NCBI RefSeq assembly: GCF_001298735.1
Contig: NZ_CYSP01000006.1
Span: forward strand, 62,001 to 126,000
From: Propionispora sp. 2/2-37
GTDB lineage: Bacteria > Bacillota > Negativicutes > Propionisporales > Propionisporaceae
Reading direction: 5' to 3'
DNA length: 64,000 nt
Position 1 is the first letter of the stretch. The number at the start of each line of letters is the position of its first letter. Positions 49,104-57,532 of this stretch are shown piece after piece. The notes beneath the pieces are model-generated. The model had not been told where the DNA came from. It made no database searches and saw only the letters and a list, made by a program, of their open reading frames with translations. The position numbers and the translations under genes were made by a program.

Positions 49104-50228
49104 ATGCCTATGCGTAAATTGATAGTTGCATCGGTTACTGCCCTTATGGTTTTCGGTATAATGACGCCCATTATGGCTGAAACTATGGGGGCGGTTACCC
49201 GGATTAAAGATGTGGCCAAGGTGCAGGGTGTTCGTGCCAATCAGTTGCAGGGGTATGGTCTGGTGGTTGGTTTGGCTAATACAGGAGATTCGGATACGAA
49301 AAGTATTCAGACTATGCAGTCCATTGCCAACATGTTAAAAACTTATGGCGTTACCGTGGCCAGTTCCGAATTAAAATCCAAGAATGTTGCCGCCGTCATT
49401 GTGACGGCCCAGCTGCCGCCTTTTGCCAAACCCGGTGACACGATTGATGTTACAGTGTCGTCCATTGGTGATGCTAAAAACCTGCAGGGAGGAGTTTTAT
49501 TACAGACTCCCTTGCGGGCAGCTAACGGCTTGGTGTATGCGGTAGGACAGGGGCCGATTTCAACCGGCGGTTTTGTCGCCGGTAATGGCGGGAATAGTCA
49601 GCAGAAAAATTTTCCTACTGTTGCCAACCTGCCTAGTGGTGCTATTGTGGAACGTGATGTTCCGATGCAGTTCAGCAACAGCGGTAGTATTTCTCTCTCT
49701 CTGACCCAGCCTGATTTTACTACCGCCAATCGGATTAGCGAAGCGGTTAATTACCGCTTTGGCTCCATTGCTATGGCCCGTGATCCGGGGACAGTGGTCA
49801 TCTCCGTCCCTATGGGGTACCAGGATAATGTCGTCGGTTTTGTGGCTTCGGTGGAAGAACTGCCAATCATAGCTGATAATATAGCCAAAATTGTTATTAA
49901 TGAACGGACCGGTACGGTGGTTATGGGAGCCAATATTGCCGTTGATTCCGTAGCGGTAACTCAGGGTGGTTTAACTGTTAAAATCAGCCAGACTACGGAT
50001 GTTTCGCAGCCTCCGCCTTTTTCCGGCGGCAGCACGACAACGACGACAAATACTAATGTCAATGTTCAGGAAGACGAAGCCCATACCATTGTATTGCCTT
50101 CTACGGCCAATGTCGGCGACGTGGTTAAAGCCTTGAATTCGGCCGGTGCCACACCGCGTGATATTATATCTATTTTGCAGGCCATTAAGGCAGCCGGAGC
50201 ATTGCATGCTGACTTGCAGATGATGTAA
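49104..50228 (+). CDS. flgI: Flagellar P-ring protein FlgI
   Basis: The 374-residue product forms the peptidoglycan-level ring around the rod. Signal peptide (LIVASVTALMVFGIMTPIMA), then RIKDVAKVQGVRANQLQGYG, GLVVGLANTGDSD, GAIVERDVP, the family VPMGYQDNVVGFVASVE and the C-terminal ILQAIKAAGALHADLQMM. ATG 49104 or 49110 are both possible after AGAAAGGA; a frame extending to 49056 lacks a ribosome site and a signal peptide start. Confidence 0.94.
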   Translation: MPMRKLIVASVTALMVFGIMTPIMAETMGAVTRIKDVAKVQGVRANQLQGYGLVVGLANTGDSDTKSIQTMQSIANMLKTYGVTVASSELKSKNVAAVIVTAQLPPFAKPGDTIDVTVSSIGDAKNLQGGVLLQTPLRAANGLVYAVGQGPISTGGFVAGNGGNSQQKNFPTVANLPSGAIVERDVPMQFSNSGSISLSLTQPDFTTANRISEAVNYRFGSIAMARDPGTVVISVPMGYQDNVVGFVASVEELPIIADNIAKIVINERTGTVVMGANIAVDSVAVTQGGLTVKISQTTDVSQPPPFSGGSTTTTTNTNVNVQEDEAHTIVLPSTANVGDVVKALNSAGATPRDIISILQAIKAAGALHADLQMM

Positions 50229-50264
50229 TGATTGACAACAAAGAAGAAATGGTCGGGTGAGGCT

Positions 50265-50663
50265 ATGAATATCAACAGTGTCAGTGGCATCAGCAATGTC
50301 GGCACTGCAAATAGCTTTTCGGGTAAAGCCGGAGCTTTGCAGGCCGATACCAGCGGCAGTTTTGCTGAAAAGCTGGAGCAAGCGGAACGCAGTATTAATA
50401 AGACTCAGGACGCAGCTAAGTTAAAAAAGGTTTGCCAGGATATGGAAGCTGTTTTTTTGAACTTTATGATGAGCAAGATGCGGGAAACCGTTCCTAAAGA
50501 TGGCTTATTAAAAGAAAGTAATGCGCAAGTGATTATGACTTCCATGCTGGATACGGAACTAACGAAAAATATGTCGCAGGCAGGCGGCATAGGATTAGCG
50601 GATTTGTTATATCGTCAGTTGTCCCAAGACAGGGAAGCAAATGGGGAAAGCCAGACGCCATAA
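50265..50663 (+). CDS. flgJ: FlgJ-type rod-binding protein, no muramidase domain
   Basis: A 132-residue protein with only the rod-binding domain (about 50-120, KKVCQDMEAVFLNFMMSKMRE, TSMLDTELTKNMSQAGGIGLA). The glucosaminidase half of proteobacterial FlgJ is missing, as in many non-enteric bacteria. GGTGAGGCT precedes ATG 50265. Its stop codon lies in the loop of the terminator. Confidence 0.9.
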   Translation: MNINSVSGISNVGTANSFSGKAGALQADTSGSFAEKLEQAERSINKTQDAAKLKKVCQDMEAVFLNFMMSKMRETVPKDGLLKESNAQVIMTSMLDTELTKNMSQAGGIGLADLLYRQLSQDREANGESQTP

Positions 50664-50680
50664 TGGCGCCTGGCTTTCCC
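50644..50680 (+). terminator. Terminator overlapping the end of flgJ
   Basis: A 17-base stem (50644-50660 with 50664-50680, one mismatch) has the flgJ stop TAA as its three-base loop. The T-rich tail is weak. Confidence 0.75.
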
Positions 50681-50716
50681 ACTTATTGTATAATCTGGAG
50701 GTATTGGAGAAAAATC

Positions 50717-52150
50717 ATGAAACAGCTGTTTCGAATTGTAGTTTGTTTGTTGGTGTACATGTATATTTGCCTGTATTCCGGTAGTTTATATGCGGCTTCA
50801 ACGGCTGCTGTCATACAAAACATGCGGGTTAGCCAATCAACGGAAAAAGTACGTATCGTTTTAGAAGTGGACAACCTTCCTGAATACAGCGTTCAGTTAG
50901 TCAACGAAAATCAGAAGGCAACAGATGTTGCATCGCATATTCTGATCAATATGCCAGGTACAGTAAATAAAAGTCAACTGCCTGCTTTACCGCAAAGTGA
51001 TCCGGTTTTTAAAAGCCTGCGGCTTACGAATACAGGAGGGAAACTGACTGCGATTATTGATCTAAAGAAGTCTGCTGTCTATAAAGTCTTTACTTTGAAA
51101 GGTCCTAACCGTCTGGTTATTGACATCATCAAGGAGTATGACCATAAAATACAAAAACAAATAGCCCCGGGTTTATTATATACGTCAATACTGCGTGGCA
51201 CGGCGGCAGGACCGGTTTTAGCGCATATTCTGGATATCAATCTGCAGGAAGGCTTACAGCTTCAGCCTTTGTTATCTAATGAAAAGGTAGCCGGTTTGGA
51301 AAGACTCTCAGCCATGAGTAGCCGGGCCGGAGTGCTGGCTGCCGTAAATGCACCTTATTTTGCCTTGGACGGAACCATTTTGGGTGTTACTAAAATTGAC
51401 AATACGATTGTGAGCAGTCTTGCTATTTCCCGTACTGCATTCGGTATCTTCCCGGATGGTAAACTGCTCATCGGCGAGGTCCAATATCAGGGCAAAGTTG
51501 AATTGCCTGATGGACAAACACTGCCGATTACCGGTGTGAACTGTGAGCGGGGGACTGATGCACTGGTATTATATAATGAATATTACGATGTGACAACCGA
51601 TACCAATCCCTTTGGCACGGAGTATATTGTGGAAGGAGATACGGTTACAGCAATCAATACCAGCAATAATTCGACTATTCCCAAGGGCGGTTTTGTCTTG
51701 TCGGCTCATGGTGCTGCTGCGCAGGCGCTGTCAAAACTGAATGTGGGTGATAAGGTAAAAGTCATGCAAACTCTAGGAACAGAATGGGATCAGGCAATCC
51801 ATGTCATCGGAGCCGGGCCGCGGTTGGTTAAGGATAACAGTATTTCCATAACCAGTAAAATGGAGGCATTTGAAAGTGACGTGACTGCGGGCAGAGCACC
51901 GCGGACAGCAGTCGGTATAACGAAGAACGGGCATGTTTTATTGGTGGTTGTGGATGGACGTCAACAACATAGTATCGGATTTTCCCTATTGGAGTTAAGT
52001 GCGTTTATGCAGGAAATGGGGGCAGTACAGGCCATGAATTTTGATGGCGGCGGGTCCAGTGAAATGATTGTCCGGGGTGAAGTAGTCAATAAACCTTCCG
52101 ACGGACGTGAGCGTTCTATCGGTGCCGGACTGGGTATTATTTCCCGGTAG
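50717..52150 (+). CDS. AMIN-domain phosphodiester glycosidase (NAGPA-like) protein
   Basis: A 477-residue exported protein. After a signal segment (RIVVCLLVYMYICLYSGSLYA) comes an AMIN domain (about 22-140, IQNMRVSQSTEKVRIVLEVD, LKGPNRLVIDII), which binds peptidoglycan in other proteins, then a NAGPA/DUF2233 glycosidase domain (about 160-475) with AAVNAPYFALDGTILG, RTAFGIFPDG, APRTAVGITKNG and MNFDGGGSSEMIV. The family cleaves sugar phosphodiesters, for instance on teichoic-acid-like or glycan polymers. ATG 50717 follows GGAG. It stands between flagellar and lipid-transport genes. Confidence 0.85.
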   Translation: MKQLFRIVVCLLVYMYICLYSGSLYAASTAAVIQNMRVSQSTEKVRIVLEVDNLPEYSVQLVNENQKATDVASHILINMPGTVNKSQLPALPQSDPVFKSLRLTNTGGKLTAIIDLKKSAVYKVFTLKGPNRLVIDIIKEYDHKIQKQIAPGLLYTSILRGTAAGPVLAHILDINLQEGLQLQPLLSNEKVAGLERLSAMSSRAGVLAAVNAPYFALDGTILGVTKIDNTIVSSLAISRTAFGIFPDGKLLIGEVQYQGKVELPDGQTLPITGVNCERGTDALVLYNEYYDVTTDTNPFGTEYIVEGDTVTAINTSNNSTIPKGGFVLSAHGAAAQALSKLNVGDKVKVMQTLGTEWDQAIHVIGAGPRLVKDNSISITSKMEAFESDVTAGRAPRTAVGITKNGHVLLVVVDGRQQHSIGFSLLELSAFMQEMGAVQAMNFDGGGSSEMIVRGEVVNKPSDGRERSIGAGLGIISR

Positions 52151-52281
52151 TTTGCTAATTAACCATAATGCTGTATAATGATAATACATACATAAATAGA
52201 GTACCTGTTTACATTCTTGTAAAAATCAGAGAAATATTTTTGTGAGTACAAGTATTATGCTGAGAACAGGGGGAGAGTAGT

Positions 52282-52593
52282 ATGCTTTACAAAAGAAAAG
52301 TCATCTTGGCTACGGTCATGCTATTGCTCGCTTTTGCTGTCTGGGTATCGGCAGCTAACCGTTTAATTGATCAAAAAAGTGTATTATCCGGAAAAGTATT
52401 GGCTAATCATTTAGTCGTTGCCGGGACTGCAGTCCGTGAAGGTGATATCCTGGTTATGGTTGACAGCATTACCGGTCCCGTTCCGGCTGTCCGTTCTACT
52501 ACGGACGGTGTAGTCCGGGAGGTGCTGGTAAAACCGGGAGAAAGTATTCGTGCCGGAGAAGTGCTGGTTCGTATTGAATCAGTACGCAAGTAA
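52282..52593 (+). CDS. Membrane-anchored barrel-sandwich (biotinyl-lipoyl-like) small protein
   Basis: The 103-residue protein has one N-terminal membrane segment (VILATVMLLLAFAVWVSAA) and a single barrel-sandwich domain (about 35-100: GKVLANHLVVAGTAVREGD and DGVVREVLVKPGESIRAGE). The usual modified Lys of biotin or lipoyl carriers is absent, so it resembles a lone HlyD/RND-adaptor lipoyl domain. Partner unknown. It lies 9 bases before the S55-like gene, so the two are likely co-expressed. GGGGGAGAG precedes ATG. Confidence 0.72.
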   Translation: MLYKRKVILATVMLLLAFAVWVSAANRLIDQKSVLSGKVLANHLVVAGTAVREGDILVMVDSITGPVPAVRSTTDGVVREVLVKPGESIRAGEVLVRIESVRK

Positions 52594-52611
52594 ACAGGAG
52601 GGATGATTTTT

Positions 52612-54441
52612 TTGCTAAATACATGGAAGCGGTGCTTGCTTCTTTTCATCATTATGATTTTTTTGCCATTTACAGCACAAGCTTACCCTTCGACCATGCC
52701 GATAGACCAAATTCAAAAGGGTATGAGGGGCATCGCGAAAACGGTAGTGTCCGGTACGACAATTGAGGATTTCAATGTAGAAGTTTTGGGCATTATGGCT
52801 CAGCCGGGGGCTTCCGGTAATTTGATTCTGGTAAAGACATCCGGAGATGTTATTGAACGTACAGGTGGAATTGTGCAGGGAATGAGCGGAAGCCCGGTCT
52901 ATATAGACGGTAAACTGGTAGGTGCGATTGCCTATGGCTGGCCGCTTACCGATCATACTATCGGAATGGTTACGCCTATTGCCGATATGTTGAAATTATG
53001 GGATATATCCGATACCAAACCATCTATGGAAACTAAATTGCAAAATAACAGTACCTTACAGCCAAAGCCTATGGTTACTCCGTTGATGGTTTCCGGTTTC
53101 GGTGAGTCGGCTTTAAGCATGCTGAAAGAAAAATTGAGTCCTTTTCAATTAATGCCGTATGCCGTCGGCAATGTGCCGCAAAGTGAGGTGGCTCCTAATG
53201 CGGCTTTTGAGCCGGGCAGTGCTGCAGGTATCGAATTGGTCCGGGGGGATGTCAGCATTGGTGCCATTGGTACGGTAACCTATACGGAAGGCAATAAAGT
53301 CCTGGCTTTTGGCCATCCCTTCCTGCAAAAGGGAGGTGTATCCTATTTTATGACCAATGCTTCTATCTTTACGGTAGTTAATGGTTTAGAAAGCGGCTTT
53401 AAAGTAGGTACGACCGGTGACCTGGTCGGTATGGTTACTCAGGACCGCAAAGCCGGTATTGCCGGTGTGATAGGTCAATATCCATCCGTTATTCCGATAC
53501 GGATAACAGTTAACGACGTCAATACGAATAAGATCCAGGATGATGCTGTCCAGGTGGTGCAAAATGAAGAATTAGCACCCATATTATCGGCAACTACCGC
53601 GTATAATGTTATTGAAAAGGCGATGGACCGGGTCGGGGCAGGCACGGCTAATGTAAGTTTTACGATAACAGCACGTAATATGCCCGGACAAACCTTACAG
53701 CGGGAAAATATGTTTTATAGTCCGGCCAATATTGGTGAAACAGCTGTTGGAGAGTTCTTTGAAGCGTTAAATCTCCTTATGAACAACCAGTTTAATCCGG
53801 TGGATATTATGGATGTAAAAGTAAAGGTGGAGGTCGACAAGGAACGGAAAACTGCTTCGATAGTCAGCGCGAAGGCCCAGGCCACAACAGCAAAACCAGG
53901 GGATACCGTTGCTATTAACGTTCAACTGAAACCTTTCCGTGGTGAACCAATCACCAGAACGGTTAACTTTACTGTTCCGCAGGAACAAGCACCAGGCCCG
54001 CTGCTGCTGGAAGTCCGCGGCGGCGGAATGGTTCCGCTGACGCAGCTATTATTAAGCCAGCAGGGAGTTGATGAGGCGCTCTTAAAGGGAATTAAGGCAA
54101 AAACAAAAACCAAATCCTTTGAGGATACGCTTAATAATTTTGTTTCGCGTGACCGCAATAATACGGTTGTCGTAGAGATCCTCGATACCCAGATGCCGGC
54201 AGGAGCAGGCGGGGAAGAAAAAACGGCGGAGAACAAGGCGGTCGATACAGAAGTTTTGCCACAATCTCAGGACGATGATACATCGCTGAAAGTGAAGAAA
54301 AAAAGGGAATTGACAATTGAAAATAAGGGTGAAGTCGCTACTGCTCAGGCAAAATACAAGGCTTTTATCACTACCGATTACATTGTCGATAATGACACAC
54401 AGGTTTTGCTGAATGTAGAAGCGAAAGATACCAAGAAATAA
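52612..54441 (+). CDS. SpoIVB/S55-like protease-fold protein, permuted motif order
   Basis: A 609-residue exported protein (signal segment LLLFIIMIFLPFTAQA). The S55 serine motif GMSGSPVYIDGKLVGA lies near 90-105 and the His motif LAFGHPFLQKGG near 231-242. In SpoIVB the order is His region first, Ser last; here the two halves are exchanged. The C-terminal half (about 360-609) is beta-rich with a charged tail. The substrate is unknown. ATG 52603 abuts GGAGGG, so TTG 52612 at 10 bases is preferred. It precedes mlaEFD but a terminator intervenes. Confidence 0.78.
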   Translation: MLNTWKRCLLLFIIMIFLPFTAQAYPSTMPIDQIQKGMRGIAKTVVSGTTIEDFNVEVLGIMAQPGASGNLILVKTSGDVIERTGGIVQGMSGSPVYIDGKLVGAIAYGWPLTDHTIGMVTPIADMLKLWDISDTKPSMETKLQNNSTLQPKPMVTPLMVSGFGESALSMLKEKLSPFQLMPYAVGNVPQSEVAPNAAFEPGSAAGIELVRGDVSIGAIGTVTYTEGNKVLAFGHPFLQKGGVSYFMTNASIFTVVNGLESGFKVGTTGDLVGMVTQDRKAGIAGVIGQYPSVIPIRITVNDVNTNKIQDDAVQVVQNEELAPILSATTAYNVIEKAMDRVGAGTANVSFTITARNMPGQTLQRENMFYSPANIGETAVGEFFEALNLLMNNQFNPVDIMDVKVKVEVDKERKTASIVSAKAQATTAKPGDTVAINVQLKPFRGEPITRTVNFTVPQEQAPGPLLLEVRGGGMVPLTQLLLSQQGVDEALLKGIKAKTKTKSFEDTLNNFVSRDRNNTVVVEILDTQMPAGAGGEEKTAENKAVDTEVLPQSQDDDTSLKVKKKRELTIENKGEVATAQAKYKAFITTDYIVDNDTQVLLNVEAKDTKK

Positions 54442-54480
54442 GCAGAATGCACCTTGGCACAAGGTGCATTCCGCTTATTT
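54437..54480 (+). terminator. Terminator after the S55-like gene
   Basis: A stem of about 19 bases (AATAAGCAGAATGCACCTT with its partner ending CCGCTTATTT, one mismatch) around GGCAC. The stop TAA (54439-54441) is part of the 5' arm. Confidence 0.85.
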
Positions 54481-54653
54481 AAACGGCAAGAAGGCATATA
54501 ATGCTAGGGGAAGAAAGAGTTTCCGGCAGGGAAGTGACTTCTTGTATAGAATACTATTTATAGATAGAAATAAAGCTGTTTTTGTCTAAATGACGCATTT
54601 GAAATATACCTGTCCAGCGGGGAAATGGATATGACTTTGGTGAGGGATTACAC

Positions 54654-55424
54654 ATGAAGGCATTGTTAGAAGACATCGGACGAAACGTTATTGCCGGAAT
54701 GGAAAGCGTCGGCAAAATCGTTTTGTTGTTGGGAGAAAGCATATATCATTTGCGCAGGCGGCCTAAGCCGGTTCATGTATTTCGTCAAATGTCGCATCTG
54801 GGCGTAGACTCGCTGCCTATTGTATTATTAACCATATTGTTTACAGGAATGGTCATGACATTGCAAAGTGCCAATGAGTTCATTAAGTATGGCGCCCAGT
54901 CTTCCGTTGGCGGTGTGGTTGCCATTGCAATGGGACGGGAACTGGCGCCGGTACTGACCGGGGTTGTTTTGGCCGGACGCGTAGGGGCGGCCATTACGGC
55001 GGAAATCGGCTCTATGAAAGTAACTGAACAAATTGATGCGTTGCGCGTTATGGCGGTTAATCCGGTGGCCTATCTTGTGGTGCCGAGGTTAGTTGCCTGT
55101 GTGATTATGACGCCGGTGCTGGTTATATTTGCCGATGTTATTGGAACGATTGGCGGTTATTTGGTCGCAACGCTGCATTCGGGGATTGGCTCGGTGACTT
55201 ATTTGCACTCCATAAAAGTATTTGCGGTTGTCAATGATATCACCGGCGGTTTGGTAAAAGCTATGGCATTTGGCATGATTATTGCCATTGTTGGCTGCTA
55301 TAAGGGACTGACTACCGCGCCGGGTGCTGAAGGGGTCGGACGGGCCACCACCGCTTCCGTAGTGACGTCAATTATTTTAATTTTTATCAGCAATTATTTC
55401 TTATCCATGATATTATTTCGTTAA
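54654..55424 (+). CDS. mlaE: MlaE-type ABC lipid transporter permease
   Basis: The 256-residue permease has the MlaE fold with about five helices: DSLPIVLLTILFTGMVMTLQ, the conserved GRELAPVLTGVVLAGRVGAA near 103-122, and EIGSMKVTEQIDAL after it. With MlaF and MlaD it moves phospholipid between inner and outer membranes. No mlaA, mlaB or mlaC lies in the window. GGTGAGGG precedes ATG 54654. Confidence 0.93.
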   Translation: MKALLEDIGRNVIAGMESVGKIVLLLGESIYHLRRRPKPVHVFRQMSHLGVDSLPIVLLTILFTGMVMTLQSANEFIKYGAQSSVGGVVAIAMGRELAPVLTGVVLAGRVGAAITAEIGSMKVTEQIDALRVMAVNPVAYLVVPRLVACVIMTPVLVIFADVIGTIGGYLVATLHSGIGSVTYLHSIKVFAVVNDITGGLVKAMAFGMIIAIVGCYKGLTTAPGAEGVGRATTASVVTSIILIFISNYFLSMILFR

Positions 55425-55450
55425 GCCGGAGCATGATGAGAGGTGAAAAA

Positions 55451-56212
55451 GTGATCCAGTTAACTGCTGTTGATATGTCAATTCAGGGGAATAAGATATT
55501 GCAGGATATAAACCTTGAAATTTCTACCGGTGAAACGATGGTTATTATTGGGCCCAGCGGTTCCGGAAAAAGCACTTTGTTAAGGCTGATTGTCGGCTTG
55601 TTAAGGCCGACGTCGGGTGAAATCTGGATAAACGGAACTGAGATTACCGGGCTTTCCGAAAATGAATTAAATCAGATCCGGTTGCGGATGGGGATGGTGT
55701 TTCAGTATTCCGCCCTGTTTGATTCCATGACAGTGGGAGAAAATGTCGCTTTCGGATTACGTGAGCACACCAATTTGTCCGAAGAAGAAATTACAAAAGC
55801 TGTGCGCCGCAGGCTGCGCATGGTAGGGCTATTCGGCAAAGAAAATGTTATGCCGAATGAACTTTCCGGCGGTATGAAAAAACGTGTCAGTCTGGCCCGG
55901 GCGATTGCCGTGAATCCGGATATTATTCTTTATGATGAGCCGACAGCGGGCTTGGACCCGATTATGTCCAGCAAGATTGACCGCTTAATTTCCAGTACAA
56001 AGCGCATCATGGGAGTTACTTCTGTAGTGGTTACACATCACATGAGCAGTGCATTTAACATCGCTGACCGTATTGCCATGATTTACGGCGGGCGCATTAT
56101 TGAGGTAGGTACCGTAGAAGAAATCAAACAATCGAATAATCCGTTGGTCCAGCAATTTGTTTACGGTTTCAGAACGCCTGGAACCACTGCCAGAAGGAGG
56201 ATACAGTCGTGA
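55451..56212 (+). CDS. mlaF: MlaF-type ABC lipid transporter ATPase
   Basis: The 253-residue ATPase has Walker A IGPSGSGKSTLLRL near 34-47, Q-loop VFQYSALFDSMT, signature ELSGGMKKRVSLARA near 139-153, Walker B IILYDEPTAGLDP and a switch His in VVTHHMSSA. GTG 55451 lies 5 bases after AGAGGTG; ATG 55433 precedes that site. The end overlaps mlaD by 4 bases. Confidence 0.94.
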   Translation: MIQLTAVDMSIQGNKILQDINLEISTGETMVIIGPSGSGKSTLLRLIVGLLRPTSGEIWINGTEITGLSENELNQIRLRMGMVFQYSALFDSMTVGENVAFGLREHTNLSEEEITKAVRRRLRMVGLFGKENVMPNELSGGMKKRVSLARAIAVNPDIILYDEPTAGLDPIMSSKIDRLISSTKRIMGVTSVVVTHHMSSAFNIADRIAMIYGGRIIEVGTVEEIKQSNNPLVQQFVYGFRTPGTTARRRIQS

Positions 56213-57483
56213 ATTTGAGTACAGAGGCAAAAGTAGGGGCAGTGACATTACTCGGGATGGCTTTGTTAGTATATATGATTCTTCATTTAGGGAATTTTTC
56301 CCTGAGGGAAGATGGGTATCCGCTGCAGGCGGTTTTTAGTCAAGTAAGTGGTTTAAAGCAGGGCAATGCAGTGCGCTATGCCGGAGTGGAAGTGGGTAAA
56401 GTTAAAGATATCAGAGTTAGCCCCGAAGGAGTACAGGTGCAGCTATTGATCCATTCGGGGGTGATTATCCCGGAAGGGTCCAGCTTTGTCATCGGGGCAG
56501 ACGGTTTAATGGGAGAAAAATTTATTGAAATATACCCCAGTGCCAGCCCCAGGGCCCTGGAGCCCAATTCCATTGTACGCGGCGAGGAGCCCAAGGGATT
56601 GGACAACTTAATTGCCAATGCCGATAAGGTGTTAGGCGATGTGCAAAAGCTGGTGCAATCCTTAAATGATATTCTTGGCGATGAAAAGGTAAAAGCTTCG
56701 TTAAAAGAAAGCATGCTGAACGCCCGGGAAATAACGGCTAATTTAAATGCCTTGAGTGCCACGCTGGCCCGGATGGCAGAGAATAATGCAGCAGATGTGC
56801 ATACTATGGTTACCAACCTGAAGGATATGTCCGGGAGTTTGAATATGGTTGCCGCCCGTGTGGATGGCCTGGTTGCCGACATCGATAATAACGGACAAAC
56901 GGCAGGCGATCTGCGGGAGACACTGGCCAATATTAAAAGCACCAGTGCACGCATTGAAAATATGGCTGCTTCACTGGAGGGGGTTGTCACCGATCCGCAA
57001 ACTGGTGAAAACCTTAAACAAACATTAAAAAATACCCGGGAAGCCAGTGAAAAGGCGAATAAGATGCTTAGCAAAGTCGATTCTTTGAATGCGGAAACCG
57101 GTTTTGAAGTGTTATATAATCCAGATACCTCGAATTACCAGAGTAATGCCGATATTAAGATCAACACTTCACCGACTGATTTTGCCGTCATTGGAGTTCA
57201 TGGTATTGGTGAAGAGAATAAAGGGAATTTTCAGATAGGAAAAGGCAATGAGTCTTTTGCCGGGAGGGCCGGTATTGTGGAAGGCAAAGTCGGGGTAGGC
57301 TTGGATGCCAAAATTAACAGCCAAATGCGGATGTCGCTGGATGTGTATGATCCCAATGATGTACGGGTTAAACTCAGAACACAGTATCAGATTGCTCCGG
57401 ATACTTTTCTGGTGGGGCAGACCGAGAGTTTAAATAGAAATCCGGAGGACAATACTTATTTTGGAGTGAGACACAGCTTTTAA
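56209..57483 (+). CDS. mlaD: MlaD/MCE protein with C-terminal beta-barrel-like domain
   Basis: The 424-residue protein has an N-terminal helix (GAVTLLGMALLVYMILHLG), one MCE domain (about 38-118, FSQVSGLKQGNAVRYAGVEVG, GADGLMGEKFIEIYP), a long helical stretch (about 128-300), and a beta-rich C-terminus (about 305-424) of alternating polar/hydrophobic strands that ends in Phe (GVRHSF), the hallmark of outer-membrane barrels. This agrees with the Veillonella MlaD, reported to span the envelope as a single bridge in place of MlaA/MlaC. GTG 56209 follows AGAAGGAGG. Confidence 0.9.
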   Translation: MNLSTEAKVGAVTLLGMALLVYMILHLGNFSLREDGYPLQAVFSQVSGLKQGNAVRYAGVEVGKVKDIRVSPEGVQVQLLIHSGVIIPEGSSFVIGADGLMGEKFIEIYPSASPRALEPNSIVRGEEPKGLDNLIANADKVLGDVQKLVQSLNDILGDEKVKASLKESMLNAREITANLNALSATLARMAENNAADVHTMVTNLKDMSGSLNMVAARVDGLVADIDNNGQTAGDLRETLANIKSTSARIENMAASLEGVVTDPQTGENLKQTLKNTREASEKANKMLSKVDSLNAETGFEVLYNPDTSNYQSNADIKINTSPTDFAVIGVHGIGEENKGNFQIGKGNESFAGRAGIVEGKVGVGLDAKINSQMRMSLDVYDPNDVRVKLRTQYQIAPDTFLVGQTESLNRNPEDNTYFGVRHSF

Positions 57484-57532
57484 GCACTGCACCAACGGGA
57501 ATTGCAGTAGCTTTTTGACGGGAAGTGAAATA

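Noticed and set aside
56376-57074. 232-codon minus-strand frame antisense to mlaD
   Set aside because: Follows from the codon usage of the MlaD helical region; no start signal or family likeness.
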